DNA from: an uncultured Ruminococcus sp.
GTDB taxonomy: Bacteria > Bacillota > Clostridia > Oscillospirales > Acutalibacteraceae
Assembly: GCA_946055445.1 (NCBI GenBank)
Contig: CAMGGF010000070.1
Location: 1-6,766 of the forward strand
DNA length: 6,766 nt
Reading direction: 5' to 3'
Both the position numbers and the translations under genes were made by a program. This document shows, piece by piece, positions 1-5,992 of this stretch. Numbering within the stretch: the first letter of the stretch is position 1; each line of letters starts with the position of its first letter. Under the pieces are notes generated by a model. The model was given only the letters and a program-made list of their open reading frames with translations, made no database searches and was not told the origin of the DNA.

Positions 1-1491
1 GACCGTGCCGAAGGCTCTGCCGTCGCCTTAATTGCCGACCGCATTGCGCTTTCGCACCCCGAAATTTCGGTGCGGTTTATCAAAGACGGTAAACAGCAAC
101 TGTGCACCCCCGGCAACGGCGATTTGCACGCCTGTATTCACGCTGTGTACGGTAGGGAGTTTGCCGAAACACTTTTGCCTGTGGAATACAATTTGAACGG
201 CATTGCGGTGCGCGGATTTGTTTCCAAGCCGTTTTGTTCGCGCGGTTCCAATTCGATGCAGCACTTTTTCGTCAACAACCGCTATATTAAATCCCGTTCG
301 GGTGCGGCGGCGTTAAACGAAGCCTATAAAAATTCCGTGATGGTCGGCAAATACCCCGCCTGCGTGCTGTTTTTGGAAGTACAGCCGTCGGCGGTCGATG
401 TCAATGTGCACCCCGCCAAAACCGAGGTGCGCTTTTCCAACGAAAAAGCCGTGTTTGACGCGATTTATTACGCGGTGAAAAATACATTGTCAAAAGACGC
501 GTCCCGCCCTGCGGCAGTATTGCCGCATACGCCTACCCACAGTACTCGCCCCGAAAAAAGCGTGTTGCGGAAAGCCGAACCCACGGCGGTGCAAATCGAA
601 TTAGAGGATATTCCGACGCCGCCCGTTGAAAATTCTGTAAAGCCAGCAAACTTTACAATCAAAAGCGCGCCTGCCCACAGCGAAACCACAACAAAACGCG
701 AAATTGAGGCGTTTCGGCAGGTGTTGAACGATACAAAAGCAGTTTACGAAAGTGAAGAACTGCCCGACCTTGCGGTGCGCACTTCGGCAGAGCCGAATGA
801 AAACGCGGCGGCGGAGCCTCCAAAACCCATTGCGGTTTCTTCCCCCGCAGAGACAGCCGTACCGTCGGCGGCGGAAATGTCGATTGCACCTGTGCAAGCG
901 CAAAGGCAACCCCAAAAAGCCCCTGCGTTTCGCTTAATCGGCGAGGCGTTTAAGGCGTTTATTTTTGTCGAGTGTGACGGCAAACTCTTGATTATCGATA
1001 AACACGCCGCGCACGAGAGAATGCTGTTTGACGCACTGAAAAAAGAAAACGGCAAACAGGGCGCGCAGTTGTTGCTCTCTCCCGTTACGGTCACGCTTTC
1101 CAAAGACGAATATGCCGTGCTTTGTGAAAATATGCAGGTATTAAATGACGCGGGTTTTGACGCCGAAGATTTCGGCGAAGGCGCGGTGCGCGTGCGCGCG
1201 TGCCCGTTAAACCTCGAAAAAGAGGACATCACCGTTTTGGTGACTGAAATTGCGGGGTATCTGCTCAAAAACCGCCGTGAAGTGCTGTCGGAAAAACTCG
1301 ATTGGATTTATCATTCTTTGGCGTGCCGCGCCGCGATTAAAGCGGGCAACGATACCAAAGACTATGAATTGTACGAATTTACAAAAAAACTGCTGGCAGA
1401 TGACAGCGTGCGCTATTGCCCCCACGGGCGCCCGGTGCTCATGGAATTGACGCGCGCGGAATTGGATAAACAGTTCGGGAGGATTCAGTAA
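1..1491 (+). CDS. mutL: DNA mismatch repair protein MutL, C-terminal ~496 residues (5' partial)
   Basis: The reading frame is open from base 1 and ends at TAA 1489-1491; the N-terminal ATPase part (roughly 190 residues by family length) lies before the window. MutL couples mismatch recognition by MutS to strand incision and repair. Visible first is the end of the GHKL/transducer region: FVNNR (268-282) and the family signature DVNVHPAKTEVRF (397-435), whose lysine contacts ATP phosphate in the family. A low-complexity Pro/Ala/Glu-rich linker follows (about 490-925). The dimerisation/endonuclease domain starts near FRLIGEAF (928) and holds the metal-site motif DKHAAHERMLFD (997-1032), ACRAAIKAG (1321-1347), CPHGRP (1417-1434) and the terminal FGRIQ. 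These motifs are typical of MutL from bacteria without MutH, so a nicking enzyme is expected. The metal motif departs from DQHA(X)2E(X)4E at two positions. The stop overlaps the miaA start. Confidence 0.96.
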   Translation, partial: DRAEGSAVALIADRIALSHPEISVRFIKDGKQQLCTPGNGDLHACIHAVYGREFAETLLPVEYNLNGIAVRGFVSKPFCSRGSNSMQHFFVNNRYIKSRSGAAALNEAYKNSVMVGKYPACVLFLEVQPSAVDVNVHPAKTEVRFSNEKAVFDAIYYAVKNTLSKDASRPAAVLPHTPTHSTRPEKSVLRKAEPTAVQIELEDIPTPPVENSVKPANFTIKSAPAHSETTTKREIEAFRQVLNDTKAVYESEELPDLAVRTSAEPNENAAAEPPKPIAVSSPAETAVPSAAEMSIAPVQAQRQPQKAPAFRLIGEAFKAFIFVECDGKLLIIDKHAAHERMLFDALKKENGKQGAQLLLSPVTVTLSKDEYAVLCENMQVLNDAGFDAEDFGEGAVRVRACPLNLEKEDITVLVTEIAGYLLKNRREVLSEKLDWIYHSLACRAAIKAGNDTKDYELYEFTKKLLADDSVRYCPHGRPVLMELTRAELDKQFGRIQ

Positions 1492-2423
1492 TGCAGAATA
1501 TTCCCGTACTCGCCGTGGTCGGCCCTACTGCGTCGGGCAAAACCGCACTTTCGGTAGAACTCGCAAAGCAACTCGGCGGTGAAATTGTTTCTGCCGATTC
1601 CATGCAGATTTACAAAGGGATGGACATTGCCTCTGCAAAACCCACCGAATCGGAAAAACAGGGGATACCCCATCATATGATGGATTTTCTCCCGCCCGAA
1701 ACGCCGTACAGCGCCGCGGAATATGTCAAAGCGGCGCGTGCGTGTATTTTAGACATTCGCAAACGGCAAAAATTGCCGATTTTGGTCGGCGGCACAGGGC
1801 TGTATGTCGATAGCCTGCTTACGGACACGCAATTTATTGAAACCGAAACCGATTTCGAATTGCGCGCACGCTTGGAAGCGGAATTTGACGCGCTCGGCGG
1901 CGAAAAAATGCTCGAAAAACTCGCGGTATTTGATAATGACACCGCCGCGCGTTTGCACCCGAACAACCGCAAGCGCATTATCCGCGCATTTGAAGTGTAT
2001 CAACTGACGGGCAAAACAATGACCGAGGCGCTCGCCGCATCTCGTGAAAACCCGTCCCTTTTTGCACCGCAGTATATCGGTATAGCCTTCGAAAACCGCG
2101 AAGTTTTGTATGACCGCATCAACCGCCGTGTGGACGAGATGCTTAAAAACGGGCTTTTAGCCGAAGCACGCGCATTTTACAAGGGTACGCCCGACACCGC
2201 CGCGCAGGCGATTGGCTATAAAGAATTGAAACCGTTTTTGGACGGTGTGTTGTCCCTCGACGAAGCGGTTGAAAACCTGAAACGCGCCACGCGCAATTAT
2301 GCCAAACGGCAAATCACTTGGTTCAAACGCAATCCGCAAATTCATTGGATTTATGCGGATACCTGTTCGCCTGAAACATTGCTTGCACAGGCGGTTGCTT
2401 ACGCAGAAACGGAGAGAATATGA
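1491..2423 (+). CDS. miaA: tRNA dimethylallyltransferase MiaA
   Basis: Transfers the dimethylallyl group of DMAPP to N6 of adenosine 37 in tRNAs reading codons that begin with U (i6A37), which supports codon reading and frame maintenance. The 310-residue length is normal. Visible motifs are the P-loop GPTASGKT (residues 11-18), SADSMQIYKGMDIASAKPT (34-52; the DSMQ/Y part contacts DMAPP and target base in the family), PHHMMDF (60-66), VGGTGLY (99-105), AIGYKEL in the second half, and the tRNA-binding C-terminal signature YAKRQITWFKRNP. The ATG at 1491 shares its A with the mutL stop (TAATG). It is preceded by a strong Shine-Dalgarno GGGAGGA at 1477-1483 with 7 bases of spacing, so translation should be coupled to mutL. 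mutL-miaA adjacency is common in Firmicutes. The hfq gene that often follows miaA is not here. Confidence 0.97.
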   Translation: MQNIPVLAVVGPTASGKTALSVELAKQLGGEIVSADSMQIYKGMDIASAKPTESEKQGIPHHMMDFLPPETPYSAAEYVKAARACILDIRKRQKLPILVGGTGLYVDSLLTDTQFIETETDFELRARLEAEFDALGGEKMLEKLAVFDNDTAARLHPNNRKRIIRAFEVYQLTGKTMTEALAASRENPSLFAPQYIGIAFENREVLYDRINRRVDEMLKNGLLAEARAFYKGTPDTAAQAIGYKELKPFLDGVLSLDEAVENLKRATRNYAKRQITWFKRNPQIHWIYADTCSPETLLAQAVAYAETERI

Positions 2424-3700
2424 GCGAAGAACGAAAAACAGACGAAAAAGTTGTGAAATACCCGCAAAAAAAGAAATCCCAAACGACATTGTATACCGTT
2501 TTGGCAATCCTGATCGTGGGCATTTGCGTGTATCAGATTTTTAAAATCAATTACAGTCCCGTCAAAACCGAAATTGCTATGGAAAAAACCGTTTCCGAAG
2601 CGGTCACAACCGAAGGATTTATTGTGCGCGATGAATCGTATATCACCGCTGACGCCGTCGGTACGCTCGTGCCGCTGGTGACGGACGGGAAACGCGTCGC
2701 AAGCGGCGACGATGTTGCCGTGGTGTTTACTTCGGAAGCGTCTGCGCGGAATTATTCGCAAATGCAAAGCGTCAAGGCAGATATTGCCTATTTTGAATCG
2801 CTGAAAAATAAAATCGGTTTGCAAACGAATGATGTAGAAGCCATGGACGAACGCGTATATTCCGCCTGTGAACGGTATATTGCCGCTATGGCAAACGGGA
2901 ATATTGATGCTTTGGAGTCCTATGCGGATACGGTGTGCGAAACCATTACTTCGCGCCAACTTTCCACAGGGACGGTCATTGACCCCACCGAAAAACTGAA
3001 TGCGTTAAATGCCCGACTTGCCGAATTGCAGGCGCAGTCCGGCGGCTTTGTGACCGTGCAGGCGAACAATCCGGGCTACTACATTGCCCATGTTGACGGC
3101 TATGAAACGGCGCTTGCGTATGATAAAGCACTCGAAGCAACCGGCGCGGAGATTGAAGCGTTACTGCAAAGCACGCCTGTACCCGCCGAATCTCTGCAAA
3201 ACTGTATGGGCAAACTCGTGGACAGTTTTAATTGGTATATTCTTTGCGTGATTGATGCGCAGTCTGCCGGCGGGCTTTCCTCGGGCAGTTACATTACGGT
3301 GGACTTTCCGCTGACTTCCGCTGCATCGATTGCGGCAGAGGTTGTGTCCGTGCAAAATGCGGGGCCTGACAAAGCCGCCGTGGTGTTGCGTTCGAACTTG
3401 ATGAATGCGCAGTATGCCGCCCTTCGAAAAGAACAGGTGCGGCTGGTGTTACAAAACTTCACGGGATTTCAGGTGAACAATAAGGCAATCCGTGAAGTGG
3501 ACGGCGTAAAAGGCGTCTATACCGTCAGCGGCAATATTATTAAATTCAAAAAAGTGGAACTTGCCTATTCCGATTCGGAATATTCCGTTAGTGTTACGCC
3601 AAAGGACGAAAACGGCAATCCGAAAAGCGGCTATGTGTCGCTGTATGACGAAATTATTGTAGAAGGGACCGATTTGTATGACGGAAAAATCCTGGGTTGA
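2420..3700 (+). CDS. HlyD-like membrane-anchored adaptor protein, partner unknown
   Basis: A 426-residue protein of membrane-fusion/adaptor type. It has a Lys/Glu-rich cytoplasmic N terminus, one transmembrane helix at about residues 23-41, and then an extracytoplasmic part. Residues 62-103 look like the first half of a biotinyl/lipoyl-like barrel-sandwich (EGFIVRDE, GTLVPLVTDGKRVASGDDVAVVF). Residues about 104-207 are helical and probably form the hairpin. The second lipoyl half returns near GYYIAHVDGYE (219-229). Beta-rich barrel and membrane-proximal regions follow, including DGVKGVYTVSGNIIKFKKVEL and the terminal LYDGKILG. HlyD/AcrA-type adaptors usually link an inner-membrane pump to other envelope parts, but no ABC, RND or MFS gene is adjacent here. 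Instead the start overlaps miaA by 4 bases (ATGA; GGAGAG at 2411-2416), and the end overlaps ylmE by 23 bases, placing it in the division operon. Recognition is by architecture; a role in envelope or septum biology is inference. Confidence 0.8.
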   Translation: MSEERKTDEKVVKYPQKKKSQTTLYTVLAILIVGICVYQIFKINYSPVKTEIAMEKTVSEAVTTEGFIVRDESYITADAVGTLVPLVTDGKRVASGDDVAVVFTSEASARNYSQMQSVKADIAYFESLKNKIGLQTNDVEAMDERVYSACERYIAAMANGNIDALESYADTVCETITSRQLSTGTVIDPTEKLNALNARLAELQAQSGGFVTVQANNPGYYIAHVDGYETALAYDKALEATGAEIEALLQSTPVPAESLQNCMGKLVDSFNWYILCVIDAQSAGGLSSGSYITVDFPLTSAASIAAEVVSVQNAGPDKAAVVLRSNLMNAQYAALRKEQVRLVLQNFTGFQVNNKAIREVDGVKGVYTVSGNIIKFKKVELAYSDSEYSVSVTPKDENGNPKSGYVSLYDEIIVEGTDLYDGKILG

Positions 3701-4403
3701 GGAAAAATTTCGGGACATTGAATACAATGTAAAAACGATTCGGGAAGAAATTGCACGCGCCGCCGCGCTTTCGGGCAGAAGCGAGCAGGATATCGACTTT
3801 ATGGCGGTAACCAAAACCGTGGACGAAATGTTCATCAACCACGCGATTGATTGCGGTATTACCTTAATCGGCGAAAATAAGGTGCAGGAAATGCTCCGCA
3901 AAAAGCCGAATTTGCATCTTAATGGTGTGCGCAAAAACTTAATCGGGCATTTGCAGTCGAATAAAGCGGGGCAGATTGTCGGCGAGGTCGATATGATTGA
4001 GTCGGTGGACTCTTTGAAAATCGGGCGGGAAATCGGCAAACAGTCCGTGAAAAAAGGCATTGTGACCGATGTGCTCATTGAAGTCAACATCGGCAGGGAG
4101 GAAAGCAAAACCGGCTTTATGCCCGAAACGGTGGAAGAAAGCATTGCCGAACTGTCCGAGGTTGCGGGCATACACATCTGCGGATTGATGACAATTCCGC
4201 CGATTTGCGAAAAAAACACAGAACTTTGTAAATTTTTTACGAATATATACAATATGTATGTTGACATCGGCTCAAAAAAATTAGATAATGTATCTATGCA
4301 TATCCTGTCTATGGGGATGTCCGGTGACTACGCCGAGGCAATCCGTTCAGGGTCTAACCATATCCGCGTCGGTTCGAAACTCTTCGGGCCGAGAATATAT
4401 TGA
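3678..4403 (+). CDS. ylmE: YggS/YlmE (PLPBP) family pyridoxal phosphate-binding protein
   Basis: A 241-residue, single-domain alanine-racemase-fold protein that binds PLP. The family (E. coli YggS, human PLPBP, B. subtilis YlmE) has no established catalytic reaction and is linked to vitamin B6 and amino-acid homeostasis. The PLP lysine is K46 in MAVTKTV. Further landmarks are GENKVQE (65-71; usually GENYVQE), LIGHLQSNK (88-96; the common preceding Trp-His is absent), EVNIGREESKTGF, GLMTIPP, and the phosphate-binding end LSMGMSGDY...IRVGSKLFGPRIY. The chosen ATG gives a few residues before the usual first helix and has AAGGGA at 3663-3668, 9 bases upstream. It lies inside the end of the adaptor gene (23-base overlap). 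Location next to sepF is the usual one in Gram-positive bacteria. Codons around 4210-4300 are unusually AT-rich, where a promoter appears to be embedded. Confidence 0.95.
   Translation: MTEKSWVEEKFRDIEYNVKTIREEIARAAALSGRSEQDIDFMAVTKTVDEMFINHAIDCGITLIGENKVQEMLRKKPNLHLNGVRKNLIGHLQSNKAGQIVGEVDMIESVDSLKIGREIGKQSVKKGIVTDVLIEVNIGREESKTGFMPETVEESIAELSEVAGIHICGLMTIPPICEKNTELCKFFTNIYNMYVDIGSKKLDNVSMHILSMGMSGDYAEAIRSGSNHIRVGSKLFGPRIY
4261..4289 (+). promoter_or_regulatory. Putative sigma-A promoter inside ylmE, reading towards sepF
   Basis: Perfect -35 TTGACA at 4261-4266, a 17-base spacer, and -10 GATAAT at 4284-4289 (one mismatch to TATAAT). The 50 bases directly upstream (4211-4260) contain about 10 G/C by hand count in an otherwise roughly balanced-composition window, which would suit an UP element. 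A start near 4296 would give a leader of about 125 bases before sepF at 4421. The match is seen directly; activity is inferred. Confidence 0.55.
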
Positions 4404-4407
4404 AATT

Positions 4408-4413
4408 AGGAGG
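4408..4413 (+). promoter_or_regulatory. Shine-Dalgarno site that fixes the sepF start
   Basis: A perfect AGGAGG lies 7 bases before ATG 4421. A longer in-frame start at TTG 4400 would place this site inside the coding region and add seven residues before the membrane-binding helix that normally begins SepF, so 4421 is preferred. Confidence 0.85.
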
Positions 4414-4420
4414 ACGCAAA

Positions 4421-4885
4421 ATGAGTTTTTTGGACAAGGTAAAAAATATGGTCAATGTTTCCGAGGACGATTACTACGACGAACTGGAAGCCGACGATTT
4501 TCAGAGTGCAGAACCCGAGCGCGAGGCAGAATACGAAGAACCCCGCCGTGCGTCTCGCCGTACCCGTGAGCAAAAAGGCGGCGACAATGTTGTGAATATT
4601 CATACCACCGCGCAGTTGCAGGTTGTGCTTTCCAAACCCGAAAGTTTTGAAGAGGCGAAAGCCGTTGCGGACAATCTCAATGAAAAACGCACGGTTGTGT
4701 TAAATTTAGAGTCCTGCAACCGCGATGTTGCGCGCCGTTTGGTCGACTTTTTAACCGGCGTTGCTTATGCCAACGGCGGGCAGTTTAAACGCGTGGCAAA
4801 CAGCACCTTTATTATTACGCCTTACAATGTAGATGTGATGGGCGATTTGCTCGACGAACTCGAAAACAACGGCGTATTCTTTTAA
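4421..4885 (+). CDS. sepF: Cell division protein SepF
   Basis: SepF is a cytoplasmic membrane anchor for FtsZ that polymerises into arcs or rings at the septum and shapes division in Gram-positive bacteria. The 154-residue product has the three expected parts. There is an N-terminal amphipathic membrane-binding helix (MSFLDKVKNMVNV, residues 1-13), then a charged flexible linker rich in Asp/Glu and later Arg (about 14-55). The globular SepF core (about 56-147) contains the conserved stretch NRDVARRLVDFLTGVAY (100-116), GGQFKRVANSTFIITP and NVDV. It begins 17 bases after ylmE at ATG 4421 behind a perfect AGGAGG. In B. subtilis and many clostridia ylmG and ylmH follow sepF; here divIVA comes next after 38 AT-rich bases. 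Confidence 0.96.
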   Translation: MSFLDKVKNMVNVSEDDYYDELEADDFQSAEPEREAEYEEPRRASRRTREQKGGDNVVNIHTTAQLQVVLSKPESFEEAKAVADNLNEKRTVVLNLESCNRDVARRLVDFLTGVAYANGGQFKRVANSTFIITPYNVDVMGDLLDELENNGVFF

Positions 4886-4923
4886 TTTGTAAATAATATT
4901 TTTAGATTGGTGGAATTACAGTT

Positions 4924-5973
4924 ATGCTTACTCCCGATGCAGTCAAATCCAAACAGTTTCAGGCAACCGGCCGCGGTGCATACCGCGCCGAAGATGTGGA
5001 CGGCTTTTTTGCCGAGGTGTCCGCTTCCTATGAGCAAATGTTCAAGGAAAACGGCGAATTGATTAAGAAAATCAGCATTTTGGCCAATAAACTGGAAAAA
5101 TATAAAAGCGAGGAAGATTCTCTTCGCAAGGCGCTGATTTCCGCGCAAACTTTGGCGGACAAAATCGTGAAAGACGCAAAAGACAGCGTAGAAGGTGCGT
5201 TAGACGGCGCAAATGCGGAGGCGGATAAAATCCGTGCCGCCGCCGAAGCCGAGGCGAAAGAAATTATCTTGAAAGCGCAGGCCGAAGCCGAGGCTGTTTT
5301 GATGCAAAGCAAAAAAGACGCTGACGAAATCCTCGGTACGGTCAACCGCAAGGTGATGAAAGAAAGCCTGCAATTTGAAATGCTGCAAAAGAAAGCAGCA
5401 GAGTTCCGTACACATTTGTTGGGGCTTTACAAAGAGCATATCGGCTTGATTAACGAAATCCCCGAGTATGTGGAAAAAGAGATGGCGGCAACCGCGCCTG
5501 TTGCAGAACCGGCACCTGTTGAAGAGCCTGCGCCGGCAGCAGAAGAACCCGTTGCGGAAGAAACACCCGCGCCGGCAGCGGAAGAAGCGCCGGCAGCGGA
5601 AGAAGAGGCTCCCGCCGAAACACAAGCCCCCGTAGCAGAGGAAACGTCTGTTCCCGAGGAATCGGAAACCTTTACGGAATTTGAGGATATTTCCTCTTCT
5701 TCCGAACCGGAGGAAGAAGCGGACGAGGCTGTCGCACAAGAGCCGGAAGAAGAGGGCTTTTCCTTGGATTTGAGCGCGTTCGACGATGACGAGGACGAAA
5801 CAGAGGAAGAAACTGCGGAAGAAGTCCCCGCAGAAACGCCCGACACCGTTGATGAACCGGAAAGCGCGTCTTTGCGCGGGTATGCAACCATTGAAGACTC
5901 CGAATCGGACGCAGAAGAAGACGATGACGATGACGAGCCGGTTTCTTTTAAGAGTTTCTTTAAGAAAAAATAA
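4924..5973 (+). CDS. divIVA: DivIVA-family polarity/division scaffold with long acidic C-terminal tail
   Basis: DivIVA oligomerises on negatively curved membrane at septa and poles and recruits division, chromosome or cell-wall factors. The 349-residue product opens with the lipid-binding domain (MLTPDAVKSKQF...RGAYRAEDVDGFFAEV, residues 1-32) and a parallel coiled coil (about 33-72). A hendecad-patterned Ala-rich coiled coil follows (74-139), then the second DivIVA helix region (140-187, with LLGLYKEHIGLINEIPEYV). After that comes a roughly 150-residue Glu/Asp/Ala/Pro-rich, probably disordered tail (188-338) ending in the basic-aromatic tag PVSFKSFFKKK. The protein is about twice the length of B. 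subtilis DivIVA (~164), the excess being mostly tail. Start ATG 4924 has GGTGGA at 4909-4914. In the membrane loop the Phe that precedes Arg in B. subtilis (FRG) is Gly here (GRG), with one extra residue. Annotation is secure; partners are unknown. Confidence 0.94.
   Translation: MLTPDAVKSKQFQATGRGAYRAEDVDGFFAEVSASYEQMFKENGELIKKISILANKLEKYKSEEDSLRKALISAQTLADKIVKDAKDSVEGALDGANAEADKIRAAAEAEAKEIILKAQAEAEAVLMQSKKDADEILGTVNRKVMKESLQFEMLQKKAAEFRTHLLGLYKEHIGLINEIPEYVEKEMAATAPVAEPAPVEEPAPAAEEPVAEETPAPAAEEAPAAEEEAPAETQAPVAEETSVPEESETFTEFEDISSSSEPEEEADEAVAQEPEEEGFSLDLSAFDDDEDETEEETAEEVPAETPDTVDEPESASLRGYATIEDSESDAEEDDDDDEPVSFKSFFKKK
5530..5604 (+). repeat. In-frame 18-base repeats encoding APAAEE in the DivIVA tail
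   Basis: Three copies of GCGCCGGCAGC(G/A)GAAGAA: 5530-5547, 5569-5586 and 5587-5604. The last two are identical and directly adjacent, and all three are in the divIVA frame. Each encodes Ala-Pro-Ala-Ala-Glu-Glu. Copy-number change by slippage would keep the frame. Confidence 0.85.
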
Positions 5974-5992
5974 ACACGGGTGAGGTAAGTCT

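Noticed and set aside
490..925. Whether the low-complexity mutL segment marks a frameshift or foreign insertion
   Set aside because: The frame is continuous, and variable Pro/Ala/Glu-rich linkers between the ATPase and endonuclease domains are normal for MutL.
1161..1177. Perfect inverted repeat CGCCGAA-GAT-TTCGGCG in mutL
   Set aside because: Short, inside coding sequence with no T tract or partner copies; expected by chance in GC-rich codons for DAEDFGE.
3449..4267. Antisense open frame of 272 codons across the adaptor/ylmE region
   Set aside because: It lies opposite two well-supported genes, has no recognisable domain and no convincing ribosome binding context; its openness reflects codon choice on the + strand.
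4400..4420. Upstream TTG start for sepF adding seven residues
   Set aside because: It would put AGGAGG inside the coding region and displace the N-terminal amphipathic helix; ATG 4421 has ideal spacing.
4886..4923. Possible separate promoter before divIVA (TAATAT at 4894-4899)
   Set aside because: No -35-like hexamer at 15-19 bases upstream; the sequence is simply AT-rich between genes.
5200..5891. Antisense open frames of 154-179 codons opposite divIVA
   Set aside because: Their Ser/Ala- or Cys/Arg/Phe-rich sequences mirror the Glu/Ala/Pro-rich tail and coiled coil of DivIVA; they are composition artefacts.
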